Shown here in pieces: positions 44,807 to 57,154 of a stretch of 64,000 bases of DNA. The position numbers were made by a program, and so were the translations under genes. The notes below the pieces were generated by a model. The model had not been told where the DNA came from. It did not search any database and saw only the letters and a program-made list of their open reading frames with translations. Positions within the stretch are counted from its first letter, which is position 1. Every line of letters begins with the position of its first letter. Origin of the DNA: Bufo bufo (Eukaryota; Chordata; Amphibia; Anura; Bufonidae); assembly GCF_905171765.1 (NCBI RefSeq), contig NC_053389.1, forward strand, positions 744,931,146 to 744,995,145. Reading direction: 5' to 3'.

Positions 44807-46427
44807 CAGTTGCAAAAAAAAGTATGTGAACCTTTTGGAATGATATGGATTTTTGCACAAATTGGTCATAAAATGTGATCTGATCTTCATCTAAGTCACA
44901 ACAATAGACAATCACAGTCTGCTTAAACTAATAACACAAAGAATTAAATGTTACCATGTTTTTATTGAACACACCATGTAAACATTCACAGTGCAGGTGG
45001 AAAAAGTATGTGAACCCCTAGACTAATGACATCTCCAAGAGCTAATTGGAGTGAGGTGTCAGCCAACTGGAGTCCAATCAATAAGATGAGATTGGAGGTG
45101 TTGGTTACAGCTGCCGTGCCCTATAAAAAACACACACCAGTTCTGGGTTTGCTTTTCCCAGGAAGCATTGCCTGATGTAACTGATGCCTTGCACAAAAGA
45201 GCTCTCAGAAGACCTACGATTAAGAATTGTTGACTTGCATAAAGCTGGAAATGGTTATAAAAGTATCTCCAAAAACCTTGGTGTTCATCAGTCCATGGTA
45301 AGACAAATTGTCTATAAATGGAGAAAGTTTAGCACTGCTGCTACTCTCCCAAGGAGTGGCCGTCCTGTAAAGATGACTGCAAGAGCACAGCGCAGACTGC
45401 TCAATGAGGTGAAGAAGAATCCTAGAGTGTCAGCTAAAGACTTACAAAATTCTCTGGCATATGCTAACATCCCTGTTAGCGAATCTACGATACGTAAAAC
45501 ACTAAACAAGAATGGATTTCATGGGAGGATACCACAGAGGAAGCCACTGCTGTCCAAAAAAAACATTGCTGCACATTTACAGTTTGCACAAGAGCACCTG
45601 GATGTTCCACAGCAGTATTCCTGAAAAATATTCTGTGGACAGATGAAACCAAAGTTGAGTTGTTTGAAAGAAAACCACAACACTATGTGTGGAGAAAAAG
45701 AGGCACAGCCCACCAACATCAAAACCTCATCCCAACTGTGAAGTATGGTGGTGGGGGCATCATGGTTTGGGGCTGCTTTGCTGCATCAGGGCCTGGATGG
45801 ATTGCTATCATCGAAGGAAAAATGAATTCCCAAGTTTATCAAGACATTTTGCAGGAGAACTTAACGCCATCTGTCTACCAGCTGAAGCTCAACAGAAGAT
45901 GGGTGTTGCAACAAGACAACGACCCAAAGCATAGAAGTAAATCAACAGCAGAATGGCTTAAACAGAAGAAAATACGCCTTCTGGAATGGCCCAGTCAGAG
46001 TCCTGACCTCAACCCGATTGAGATGCTGTGGCATGACCTCAAGAAAGCAATTCACACCAGACATCCCAAGAGTATTGCTAAACTGAAACAGTTCTGTAAA
46101 GAGGAATAGTCAAGAATTACTCCTGACCGTTGTGCACGTCTGATCTGCAACTACAGGAAATGTTTGGTTGAAGTTATTGCTGCCACAGGAGGTTCAACCA
46201 GTTATTAAATCCAAGGGTTCACATACTTTTTCCACCTGGACTGTAAATGTTTACATGGTGTGTTCAAAAAAAACATGGTAACATTTAATTCTTTGTGTGT
46301 TATTAGTTTAAGCAGACTGTGATTGTCTATTGTTGTGACTTAGATGAAGATCAGATCACATTTTATGACCAATATGTGCAGAAATCCATATCATTGCAAA
46401 GGGTTCACATACTTCTTCTTGCAACTG
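44807..46427 (+). mobile_element. Full-length Tc1-like transposon, inactive
   Basis: TA lies at 44805-44806 and 46428-46429. Ends are CAGTTGCAAAAAAAAGTATG and the inverse of CAGTTGCAAGAAGAAGTATG. Long inverted repeats (~210 bp) carry a second copy of the AAGTATGTGAACC motif internally at 45006-45018 and 46209-46223. It is 1621 bp, the usual Tc1 length, and encodes a broken transposase on the forward strand. Confidence 0.93.
45184..46206 (+). pseudogene. Tc1 transposase with frameshift and nonsense mutation
   Basis: The first frame (45184-45624) gives the paired-like DNA-binding region: [40 protein letters not shown], a GRP-type linker ([10 protein letters not shown]) and the second HTH (VSESTIRKTLNKNGF). 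The frame then shifts near 45615. The other frame carries the first catalytic D (LWTDETK), then VLQQDNDPKH and PDLNPIEMLW with classical spacing, ending early at a TAG (46107-46109) where the family normally has tryptophan; similarity continues to about 46206. Two lesions make it inactive. Confidence 0.9.
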
Positions 46428-46599
46428 TATATACATTGTGTTTTGTGGGTGCAGGGCACAATTCTTTTTATCCTGCCCTGAGCCCAGTGACCGATTTTTT
46501 TTTTTACTTTTATAGGTCAGTTAGGTGGGCGGCGGCGGCCATTTTATGCAAGCTCAGTGCACTAGCACTGCATCTGAGCTTTTGGGACATTGAAAATCA

Positions 46600-49400
46600 C
46601 AATTTTTTGGGCAATTTACAACATCTGGTGCATTTGCAGGCTTAGTCAGTGTGCAATTTAAGCTAGAAATACAGCCATCATTTTCTGGGTTTTTAAAAAC
46701 ACACTTTTTTTTGCCCAAAACCACTATTTTCCAGATCTGCAAGTGTTAAATTCAAGTTTAATATATACAGCTTTCATATTCTGTTACCAAAAAAACACTT
46801 TTTTTGGCAAATGCAACATCTGGATTAGTCAGTGTGCAATTTAAGCTAGAAATAAAGCCAGCATTTATTTCCTGGGTTTTTAAAAACACACCTTTTTTTT
46901 GCCAAAAACCACTATTTTCCTGATCTGCAAGTGTTAAATTCAAGTTTAATATATACAGCTTTCAAATTCTGTTACCCCAAAAAAAAAAAAAAAAAAAACT
47001 TTTTGGCCAATATACAACATCTGGATTAGTCAGTGTGCAATTTAAGCTAGAAATACAGCCATCATTTTCTTGGTTTTTAAAAACATTTTTTTTTGCCAGA
47101 TTCCACTATTTTTCTGGCCTTGCAGGATCAGCACATGTGAAATCCCAGGGTTATATACTGCTGTCAAATTCAGTTATTAAACAAACACCCGTTTGGGCAA
47201 AAAAAATTTAGTTGGCAGCCTTTGCTGCAGATGTCATTGTGAGATACTGCCTTTACATACTGTCTTTCTATTCAGTTATTTGAAATAAAGCCATTTAGGG
47301 CACAATTCTATGATAGCGTCCTAGTGTGGATCAGGGCGTGTGAGATACACCCTTTAAATACAGGGGTTCTATTCAGGTATTTGAAATACAGCCATTTTGG
47401 GCAAACAAAATTAAAAGAAGGTTAGTCTGGTTCAGGGCGTGTGAGATACACCCTTTAAATACAGGGGTTTGATTCTTTTATTAATAAAACACCTTTTTTT
47501 GTGCAAAATACACAATTTTTCATGCCTTGCAGCATCAAAACTTTGAAATTCCAGGGTTATATACTGCTGCCATATTCAGTTATTAAACAAACACCTGTTT
47601 GGCAAAAAAAAAAAAAATTAATTGGCAGCCTTAAAATTAACAAAATTAAAAGAAGGTTAGTCTGGTTCAGGGCGTGTGAGATACACCCTGCATATACAGG
47701 GCTTATATTCTTCTATTAATAAAACACCCTTTTTGGGGCAAAATACACAATATTTCAGGCCTTGCAGCATCTTAACGTTTGAAATTCGAGGGTTATATAC
47801 TGCTGCCATATTCAGTTATTAAACAAACACCCGTTTGGGAAAAAAAAGTTTATTTGGCAGCCTTTGCTGCATATGTCGTTGTGAGATACACCCTTTATAT
47901 ATTTGGGTTATATTCAGATATTTGAAATACCGCCATTTGGTGCACAAATCCTTAATTGAGGCATAGTCTGGTTCAGGCCGTGTGAGATACACCCTTTAAA
48001 TACAGGGGTTTGATTCAGGTATTTGAAATACAGCCATTTTGGGCAAACAAATCTTTAATTGAGGCCTAGACTGGTTCAGGCCATGTGAGATACACCCTTT
48101 AATTAAAGGGGTTTGATTCAGGTATTTGAAATACAGCCATTTTGGGCAAACAAATCTTTAATTGAGGCCTAGTCTGGTTCAGGCCGTGTGAGATACTGTC
48201 ACGGAAGGGAGTGGGGGAACTCCCCACCGTACAATGTCACCAGGTAGTAGGCCGTAGGCAGGGAAAAGGGAGCTGGTCACCTCCTAAAGCTTCCTTAAAA
48301 TAGCCCTAGTCTCCTGGCTGTATGAGCTGCCTTTAATGGTAAGGGGGCTCATACCCACGAACCTAGAAGTCTAGGAATCCCTGCATCGCCCTCAACATCA
48401 TGACAGGGCAGAGACCTCCTGTTCATCCATCACCATGGATAAAAGGCATCTCCAGCGGCCCAGTAGCTGACAGGGAGAAAGACAATGTAGCAACTGCACG
48501 GCAGATAAGAACAGAATGTAACAACCGAACATCAAACACTTACCTGCCGCAGCAAAGATGGAAAAGCACCAAAACAACCTGGACCCCCATGCGGAGACCG
48601 AAGCAAGGTGGCTCCAGGCAAGGCTGCAAATATCTTTTAGGTTCACCCCTCCGGGAAACCAATGGGACCCCCTTTCAGAAGTAGAAGACGAAAAGGGGAA
48701 ATGTCTAGCAGGCATGTTGGACACAACATCAACAGACCAGACATGTAACAATGCACAAGACATAACCAAATCCCAAATCAAACCGACACCAAACATAGAC
48801 ACATAAGGATGGGTAGAGACATGGAGAAGACATAGGGATGACATTGCTGAAAGACCTTTATGTCCAACAAGGTGGCCCTCAATGACTGGGCAGATGGAAT
48901 AGCCACAGAAAGGAGCATAGCTTCCAGCCCAAAGCAAGGCTAGAGCACAACTAATCTCCATGCAACAAGCCTAGGCTAAATAGCTCCAAGAGACCACACC
49001 CTGATCCACAACTAGTCAGGAAATTAACCCCACACTCACCAAACAGCAGGAAGAATCACCTAAGGGGAAGTACACGTGCAAACGGAAAACTACTCGTTGC
49101 CCCCCGGCAACCAGTCTGCCGCGTCATGGTCAAACAATATGACCGTGACAGATACACCCTTTAAATACAGGGGTTTGATTCAGGTATTTGAAATACAGCC
49201 ATTTTGGGCAAAGAAATCTTTTATTGAGGCCTAGTCTGGTGCAGGCCGTGTGAGATACACCCTTTAAATACAGGGGTTTGATTCAGCTATTTGAAATACA
49301 GCCATTTTGGGCAAACAAATCTTTAATTGAGGCCTAGTCTGGTTCAGGCCGTGTGAGATACACCCTTTACATACTGTCGTTCTATTCTACTATTAATTGA
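46600..49400. repeat. hAT leader tandem arrays (about 190-bp and 102-bp units)
   Basis: 46600-47100 holds about three units of ~185-200 bp marked by TCAGTGTGCAATTTAAGC (46645, 46829, 47030). 47210-49400 holds ~102-bp units marked by GTGAGATACACCCTTTAAAT (47341, 47442, 47984, 48086, 49251, 49354), each with GAAATACAGCCATTTTGGGC and a TCTGGTTCAGG motif. A solo LTR interrupts the second array. No coding sequence is evident. Confidence 0.85.
48197..49150. mobile_element. Solo LTR with 5-bp target duplication
   Basis: It begins TGTCACGGAAGGG and ends GACCGTGACA, and is flanked by GATAC at 48192-48196 and 49151-49155. It is 954 bp with no internal retroviral genes, as expected after LTR-LTR recombination. 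The first ten bases match those of the chromovirus LTR at 38183 (TGTCACGGAA), suggesting a related lineage. The minus-strand open frame at 48398-48961 has no recognisable domain. Confidence 0.8.
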
Positions 49401-49436
49401 ACACCCATTTAGGGCAAGATCCTAAAATCGAGAAAT

Positions 49437-52127
49437 ATGAAGAGAGCGTCAAATAAGAGACATGGCCCAGGCCGTGGTGCTGCTGGTGGAGCTCCTGTTG
49501 CAGGGAGAGGTCGTGGTCGATCTGTGCCAGCTACACGCACAAGTGAAAATCCTTCCTCAGGTGCGAGTAGGCGACAGAACCTGCAGCGGTATTTGGTCGG
49601 GCCTAATGCGGCTCTGTGAATGGTGAGGCCTGATCAAGTACAGGCGATAGTAAATTGGGTTGCTGACAGTGGATCCAGTTCCTTCACATTGTCTCCCACC
49701 CAGTCTCTTGCTGAAAGACCACAATTGGCACCTGCAGCCGATTTCCATAAGTCTTTCACCTCACCCCCTTGCAAATCAGCCAAGCAGTCTGAGCCCCAAG
49801 TCATGCAGCAGTCTCTTCTGCTTTTTGTTGACACTGTTAATAAGGTTTCCAAGGGCCATCCACCTAGCCCTGCCCCAGAAGTGGAAGAGATTGAGTGCAC
49901 CAATGCCAAACCACTTATCTTTCAAAATGAGTACATGGGAGGACCATCGCAGCACGTCTCGGATGATGACGAAACACAGGTGCCAACTGCTGGGGCTTTC
50001 GAAAGTGTGCAGACCAACAAGGAAGGCAGGGGTGAAGACTGGGTGGAAGATGATGTGGAGGACGATGAGGTCCTTAACCCCACATGAAATCAAGGTCATG
50101 CGAGTGACCTATGTAGTTCGGAGGAAGAGGCGGTGGTCGCACAGAGACACCAGTACAGCAGAAGAGAGAGCAGGGTGCAAAAGCGGAGCGGTCATCCTCT
50201 AGACAGTATGCCTGCTACTGCCCACCGCAGCAAGGGACCGAGACACCAAAGCCAGCTCCAAGGAGTTCACAGGCGTGGCAGTTCTTCAGACAATGTGCTG
50301 ACGATAAGACATGAGTGGTTTGCAGGCTGTGCAATCAGAGCCTGAAGCGAGGCATAAACTTTCTCAACCTTAGCACAACCTGCTTGACCAGGCATTTAAG
50401 TGAAAAGCGCGAGCGGCAGTGGAGTAGACACCTCAAAAACCAAGAAAGGTCTCTGGCTCCTCCTGCTTCCTCTTCTGCTGCAGTCTCGGCCTCTTCATCC
50501 ACCTCTGGAGTGACAGTGCCACCTGCCACCCCGCAAACAGAGGATCTGCCAGCAACACCAACACCTGGGTCACCAAGCATCTCCACAATGTCCCACGGAA
50601 GCGTTCAGCTCTCCATCTCCCAAACGCTGGAGAGAAAGAGGAAGTACCCACCTACCCTCCCACGATCCCTAGCCCTGAATGCCAGCATTTCTAAACGTAT
50701 CTGTTTGGGGGACAAACCCCACACCGCGCAGGAGCTGTGGACGGGCCTTGAACAACAGACCGATGAGTGGTTTATGCCAGTCAGCCTCAAGCCCGGCTTG
50801 GTGGTGTGCGATAATGGGCGAAATCTCGTAGCAGCTCTGGGACTAGCCGGCTTGACGCACATTACTTGCGTGGCTCATGTGCTGAATTTGGTGGTGCAGA
50901 GATTCCTTAAAAATTACTCTGATGTCAGAGCTGCTGCATAAAGTGCGGGCCGTCTGTGCGCGCTTTTGGCGTTCTCACCCTGCTGCTCATCTGTCAGCGC
51001 TGCAGCGTAACTTCGGGCTTCCCGCTCACCACCTCATATGCGATGTGCCCACAAGGTGGAACTCCACCTTGCACATGCTGGCCACACTGTGCGAGCAGCA
51101 GCAGGCGATAGTGGAGTTTCAGCTGCAGCACTCACGGGTGAGTCACTCGGCGGAACAGCACCACTTGACCACCAATGACTGGGCCTCCAAGCGAGACCTG
51201 TGTTCCTTGTTGGGCTGTTTCGAGTACTCCACCAACATGGCCAGTGCCGATGAAGCCGTTCTCAGCGTTTCTATCCCACTTCTATACCTCCTTGAAAAAA
51301 CGCTCCTGGCGATGATGGAAGAGGATGTGGCATAGGAGAAGGAGGCGGAAGAGGGATCATTTCGTAGGGTTTCCGGCCAGTCATTTTTAAGTGGCTCCGA
51401 GGGTGGGTCCCTGCACCCACAAACCCAAGGTACACAATTGTCCAGCCAGGGCACAGTTCTGGAAGATGATGAGGTGGAGAATGAGGAGATGGAGGAGGAG
51501 GAACCATGTTCACAGCAGGGTGGCACCCAGACCAGCTTATGGCCATCACTGGTGCGTGGCTGGGGGGATACAAAGGACACAGACCATACACCACCCACAG
51601 AGGCTTTTCGTTGCCTCTGGGCAGCCTGGCACACATGAGAGATTACATGCTGCAGTGTCTCCACAATGACCGCCGAGTTGCCCACATTCTAACTTGTGCT
51701 GATTACTGGGTGGCCATGCTGCTGGATCCCCGTTACAAGGACAATGTATCATCCTTAATTCCCTCACTGGAGCGTGATCGTAAGATGCGCGAGTACAAGC
51801 GAACGCTGGTAGACGTGCTGCTGGTGGCATTCCCACCTGACAGCGGGGGCACAGTGGAAGCACAAGGCGAAGGCAGAGGACGAGGAAGAGGTCGCCAACG
51901 CAGCTGGGGAACCGCCAGCACCTCAGAAGGCAGGGTTAGCATAGCCGAAATGTGGAAAAGCTTTATCAGCACGCCACAACAACCAGCACCACCTGCTGAT
52001 ATGGAACGTCTTAGCAGGAGGGAGCATTTCACCAACATGGTGGAGCAGTATGTGTGCACACGTCTATGCAAAATAGACATGTATACCGGCAATAACCAGC
52101 CATTGTTATACTGCATCACAATTGCTC
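49437..52127 (+). pseudogene. hAT transposase with BED zinc finger, broken
   Basis: The 5' part (49437-50087) is low-complexity with a GRGRGRS stretch, one in-frame stop at 49617-49619 and an acidic tail. A BED finger lies at about 50315-50410 (CRLCNQSLKRG...TTCLTRHLSEKRERQW). The catalytic RNase H-like fold gives LVVCDNGRNLVAALG and CVAHVLNLVVQRFLKN at 50790-50915, then ICDVPTRWNSTLHML at 51036-51080, and WVAMLLDPRYKDN at 51708-51746. Frames change near 50930 and again around 51640. The C-terminal dimerisation domain is missing here and appears 2.8 kb downstream at 54.9 kb. It lies inside its own element. Confidence 0.85.
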
Positions 52128-52289
52128 ATTCTTGTATTTTGGATATTTCACACTCTTTTAGAGTGTACCCTAATTTAAAAAAATTAAATTAAAACCAAAA
52201 ACTTTTGTTGGCTACCTCATCTTCCTCCACAGCCGCTTCCAACTACAACGTCCACTGCCTTCTCAAACTCCTACTTCATATGGAACTCC

Positions 52290-53340
52290 ACCTAATAAAT
52301 CAAATTTTTTTTTTATTTGTATGTATTTTATTTTATATCATTTCACTACTTTGTCAGTTACATTTTCTGGTGAAATTCACCAATTTTTGGGTGTATAGTA
52401 CCACTGCTATACCTAGTAGACAGGTTAAAAAATAAAAATAAATTGTCATTTACATTTTTGGGTGAAATTCACCAATTTCTGTGTGTATAGTACCACTGCT
52501 ATACCTAGGAGACCGGTAAAAAAAATAAAAAAATTGTCAGTTACATTTTCTGGTGAAATTCACCAATTTTTGGGTGTGATGTACCACTGCTTTACCTAGT
52601 AGACCAGTAAAAAAAAAAAAAAAAGAATGTCATTATTATTTTCTGTTGAAATTCACCAATTTTTGGGTGTGAAGTACCACTGCTATACCTAATAGACAGG
52701 TTAAACAATAAAAAAAATTGTCTATTACATTTTCTGGCGAAATTCACCAATTTTTGGGTGTGATGTACCACTGCTATACCTAGTAGACAGGTAAAAAAAT
52801 GTTCAATAATTTGTCTGTTACATTTTATGGTGAAAATCACCAATTTCTGGGTGTGATGTACCACTGTTATACCTAGTAGGCCGTTTAAAAAAAATAAAAT
52901 TGTCAGTTAAATTTTCAGTTGAAATTCAACAATTTTTGGGTGTGAAGCACCACTGCTATACCTAGTAGACCTGTAAAAAAAAATAATTGGCAGTTACATT
53001 TTTGGGTGAAATTCAGCAATTTTTTGGTGTGATGTACCACTGCTATACCAATTAGACTGGTAAAAAAAAAATAACATTTGTCAGTTACATTTTAGGGTCA
53101 ACTTCACCAATTTTTGGGTGTAATATACCCCTCCTCTACCTAGTTGACAGCTTAATAAATTTCAATCATTTTTATTTTACATTTTCGGGTGACAATAAAC
53201 AATTTTTTTCTGTCATAGACCCCTGTCTAGACATGTTAATACATTTCTGTAATTTTTCTGTTACATTCTTGGGTTGACATTATACAATTTTAGACGTGAA
53301 TAAACCCCTGCTCTGCATAGGTGACAGGGAAAAAAAATTC
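52290..53340. repeat. 91-bp tandem array, about 10 units
   Basis: Units average 91 bp, marked by ACCTAGTAGACAGG-type sequence at 52411, 52503, 52594, 52687, 52778, 52871, 52960, 53047 and 53138, each with GAAATTCACCAATTTTTGGG. Divergence increases toward the right end. It lies in the 3' untranslated part of the hAT element. Confidence 0.9.
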
Positions 53341-53393
53341 TAAATTGCTTCTTTAATTGATGCGCGCCACCTCCTTTGATTTAATGCTTAAAC

Positions 53394-53874
53394 TTAAAGG
53401 GTTTCTGTCACCCTGCAAAACTCATATTTTTTTTTTTGGATAGTTAGATTGCTCATAGTGCGATATAGCAGAATATAATGCTCTTACTTACTTTCATGCG
53501 GCCGATTCTTTATAAAACGAACTTTTATAATATGTAAATGAGGGCTCTACCAGCAAGTAGGGCGTCTACTCGCCGTGTTGATTGACAGGGCCAGCCGTGA
53601 TCTCCTCCTCCGGCCGGCCCTGTCAGTAATTCAAAAATCGCGCGCCTCGCGTCATTCGGCGCAGGCGCTCTGAGATGAGGAGGCTCGTATCCTCAGCACT
53701 CCCTCAGTGCGCCTGCGCCGATGACGTCTTCTCTTTCGGTGATAAAAGTTCGTTTTATAAAGAATCGGCCGCATGAAAGTAAGTAAGACTATTATATTCT
53801 GCTATATCGCACTATGAGCAATCTAACTATCCAAAAAAAAAAAAATGTTTTGCAGGGTGACAGAAACCCTTTAA
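53394..53874. mobile_element. TTAA-flanked foldback MITE
   Basis: TTAA occurs at 53394-53397 and 53871-53874, with ends AAGGGTTTCTGTCACC and its inverse. The first ~130 bp pair with the last ~130 bp (AGATTGCTCATAGTGCGATA with its inverse near 53802-53821). The centre is CpG-rich (CGGCCGGCCCTGTC, TGCGCCTGCGCCG). It is inserted in a TTAA of the hAT 3' region. Confidence 0.92.
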
Positions 53875-53879
53875 ACAAG

Positions 53880-54295
53880 TTGTACCACATTTGCACTTCA
53901 GTAATTTGTCCCACATTTCCGCTATACTCTTTTGGCCAACATTTGCGCCTCAATAGCTTTTCCCACATTTCCGCTTGACTCTTTTGGCCCACACATGGGC
54001 TTCTGTAATTTGTACAACATTTGCGCCTTAATAGCTTTTCCCACATTTCCGCTTGACTCTTTTGGCCCACATTTGGGCTTCTCTAATTAGTACAACATTT
54101 GCGCCTTAATAGCTTTTCCCACATTTCCGCTTGACTCTTTTGGCCCACATTTGGGCTTCTGTAATTTGTACAACATTTGCACCTTAATAGCTTTTCCGAC
54201 ATTTCCGCTTGACTCTTTTGGCCCACATTTGGGCTTCTGTAATTTGTCCCACATGTGGGCCTTAATAGCTTTTCCCACATTTCAGCTCGATCCCA
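53880..54295. repeat. 78-bp tandem array, about 5 units
   Basis: Units of about 78 bp read TTAATAGCTTTTCCCACATT, TCCGCTTGACTC and TTTGGCCCACATTTGGGC in order. Minus-strand open frames with repeated GQKSQAEMWEKLLR are translations of this array. Confidence 0.9.
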
Positions 54296-54869
54296 ATTTT
54301 TTAAAATCAATTTATCTTACTTAAATTTGGTCTCTTTTTCTCACGCTCCCTCTCCGGCGTGGAACCCTGATTCGCTGATAACCGTGATCAACATGGTAGG
54401 CTCAGAAAAGAACATCGAAAGTTGATAGAGAAGATATCAAAATGGATGGTGGATGTCACTGGGGCACCTCTACATAGATGACAGGAACATAAATTTAAAA
54501 AAATCGTCAATTACATTGTCAGGTGACATTTTTCAAATTTTGCCTGATAGAAACACCTGCTCTGCATAGTTGACAGGGAATAAAATTTAAAAAATTCTTC
54601 ATTAATTGACACATCCTTTAATTCAATGCTTAAACTTAAAAAAAGTTGTCCCACTTTTACGCTTTAATACTTTGTCCCATATTTCCAATTTATAATTTTA
54701 AATTTGAAAAAAATGAATCCTCCCTTGGATGTGGTCTCTCTTTCTCACGCTCCCTCTCCGGCCTGGAACCCTGATTCCCCGCCACTCGTGATCACCATGG
54801 TAGGCGCATAAAAGAATATCGAAAGTTGATAGAGCAGATATGAAATTGAATCGTGAACATCACGGGGAT

Positions 54870-55065
54870 GTGCGACATGGTGGGGCAGTAAGTATGCACA
54901 CGCCTACACGAACTAGCCCCTGCAACTTCTGGGTCTCCAAATTGGGCACATGGCCTGAGCTTGCCCTTTATCCCTTGGAGGTGCTGGCCTGCCCTGCAGC
55001 CAGTGTATTGTCTGAACGTGTGTTTAGCACGACTGGAGGGTTATATTTCCCAATGATTTGGGGTG
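54870..55065 (+). pseudogene. Detached hAT C-terminal dimerisation segment
   Basis: A forward frame reads LGTWPELALYPLEVLACPAASVLSERVFSTTGGL, the hallmark hAT dimerisation block (PxxSxxSERxFSxxG). Just before it, GACATGGTGGGGCAGTAAGTATG resembles ACATGGTGGAGCAGTATGTGTG at 52034-52055 in the main pseudogene, so the join point is duplicated. It is probably the missing end of the transposase displaced by the growth of the 91- and 78-bp arrays or by a partial duplication. Confidence 0.75.
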
Positions 55066-55497
55066 TACCCTTATTTTAAAAAAAATAAAAAATAATTTAA
55101 ACCAAAAAGCAGTGTAGGCTAACTCCTCCTCCTCCACCGCCGCTTCCACCTACACCACCACATCCACCGCCTCCTCAACCTCCTACTCCATATGGACCTC
55201 GTCCTCCTAGATCAAGATTATAATTTTTTATTTTTACGTATTTTATGTTATTTAAAGTCATTTCCCTATCCACATTTGTTTACAGAGCACTTGCCACATT
55301 TTGATGCCATTTCCAGCCCTCTAGCCCTTTCCATGACATTTTTACAGCCATTTTAGTGCTCAAAAGTTGGGGTCCCCATTGACTTTAATGGGGTTCGGGG
55401 TCAAGTTCAGGTCAAATTCGGGTCCCGAACTGAAACTTTTTTCTGAAGTTTGGCTGAACCCGTTGAACCCGAACATCCAGTTGTCCGCTCAACTCTA

Positions 55498-56873
55498 TTT
55501 TGGAGGGCATGTGCGGTCACTGGCTGGGTACATTAGAACCTGACTCTTGCAGAGTTAGTTACTTTTGAGAGCTCATTATGTACCCGATAAACAGCATTGA
55601 GGAGGATTTGGGTGGCCCTTTGGGGCATCAGGCCACCAGGAGATTTTCCTGTAGGGTCTATGGTCAATGCGCCCCTGAACATGGTCATTTTCTACCAGAA
55701 ACAGTGCCACACCTGTCCGCAGGTTGTGTGTGGTATTACAGCTCAGTCCCATTCACTTCAATATCAGACACAAGCAATGGACATGGTGCTGCAAAATAGC
55801 ATATCTGTCTTATCCTACAAAACCTCTTAAATGTCCTATAGTCACTACTCGGATCCTCATCTCGGCAAAACCAAAGTGGCTATCAGCTTGCTTCCAAAAC
55901 CTCACATAGTGGAGAAGTATGACTAGCTTTCCATTGACATTGATGGGAAAAGTGCCTTTGTTCCCGATAGGTGACAGTAACACAGGTGGGACCACAACTA
56001 TCAAGTTCATCATATCCTACAGTTATTCCATGAATGCCCAAGATGGCAGAGTCACCTTTAAATATACATTTGTAATGTGAGACAAGGAAGGTTTAGCAAA
56101 AACTTCTGAAATCTTCTTGTGCAGAGGAGAGGCACAGACTTTAACAGTCCAGCAGTCGGAAGCACTGGGTGGCACGGGTCTCTCTCGAAATTAGTTGGCT
56201 CAGCTCAATTAGTTCGGATCAGTCTATAAATGTTCTTTCACATGAGCGATACAGAATGTGTCAGGGTCTGTTCAGATGTTTTTTCATGCAAGTTGAATCC
56301 TTTTTGTCTGTTATTGCATTCAGTTTTACAGTTTTTTCCTTCAGGATTGTGTCCTGATGCCTTTTATAGATTGTTTTTAAAATTAACGCGTCAGGATTCA
56401 ATCCGGATCCTGTCTGTTTGCAAAGTTGAACACATACGAACGCAAAACTTGCATGTATGAAATTAGCCTAAGGATACATTCTTTCCTGCAATAAGCTCCA
56501 GACTGGAGCACTGCTGTACAGACTCAGTCCAGACTACTGAGCCACAGCTATCAGTCTGGCTCACACACACATACACACTGCCAAAGTTACGTTGGCAGGA
56601 ATGTAGTGCCATCTATATGGGTCACTGTGTCCATATGGTGGATGATGGACAACCTCTATGACCTCCGAGTCAATAGTGGCGTTGAGAACTCATACCTCCC
56701 AGCACCCTATTAGCTGAGCATGGCTGTTACACACTGACTGGAGACCTCTTGTACTCATCTTTCGGGGGAAGAGAAAGATGGGGAAATGTTAATTTTTTCA
56801 TCCCATCTTTTTGTTCTCTCATGAGATACTGTAAGCCAGATGTGACTGGCGGTGGCTTCTTCCTCTCTCCTCA
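55498..56873. other. Unassigned DNA with MITE-like fragments
   Basis: No gene recognised. 55690-55800 contains a MITE-core fragment (CAGAAACAGTGCCACACC, GTATTACAGCTCAGTCCC) related to 4515-4600. 56250-56460 is T-rich and resembles a MITE half with GGATTC...GAATCC phrases. The remainder is unassigned. Confidence 0.4.
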
Positions 56874-57154
56874 TTAAAGGGGTTCTCCGGGAGTTAAGAA
56901 AATGTAAATACTTAAATATTACTTTATTGTAAATATATTCCCAAATACCTTTCATTAGTTATAATGGCTCATTTTGTCTGGGGAGCAATCATTAGGAGAA
57001 ATAACATGACTTCTGTCCTATTAGTGCACACAAAACTTGTCCTAATCACACAGGAGGACAACTTAATTTACAACACTAAACTAAAAAGCTGCCTCATCCT
57101 CCTCTCCTACTTGTCAGGGATTATGATCCTGAATACAGATTATGAGATCTTCAG

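Larger units (their letters stand above)
44460..55497 (+). mobile_element. 11-kb hAT-superfamily transposon with long tandem arrays and nested insertions
   Basis: The ends read TAGGGTTGAGCG on the left and TAGAGTTGAGCG (inverse) on the right. Flanking 8-bp duplications TTTAGGAG (44452-44459) and TTTTGGAG (55498-55505) match at seven of eight bases. Subterminal CCCGAAC-rich motifs occur on both sides (44472-44540, 55385-55480). In order it contains a promoter-side segment, a nested Tc1, leader arrays with a solo LTR, a forward transposase pseudogene, 91-bp and 78-bp arrays with a nested MITE, and a separate C-terminal transposase piece. Subtracting the insertions leaves about 7.9 kb, still large for hAT. 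Confidence 0.85.

Noticed and set aside
48398..48961. 187-residue minus-strand gene
   Set aside because: It lies within the solo LTR, has no recognisable domain and no supporting context.
53792..54310. Protein with repeated KSQAEMWEKLLR
   Set aside because: It is the translation of the 78-bp array on the minus strand; 78 is divisible by three so the frame stays open by chance.
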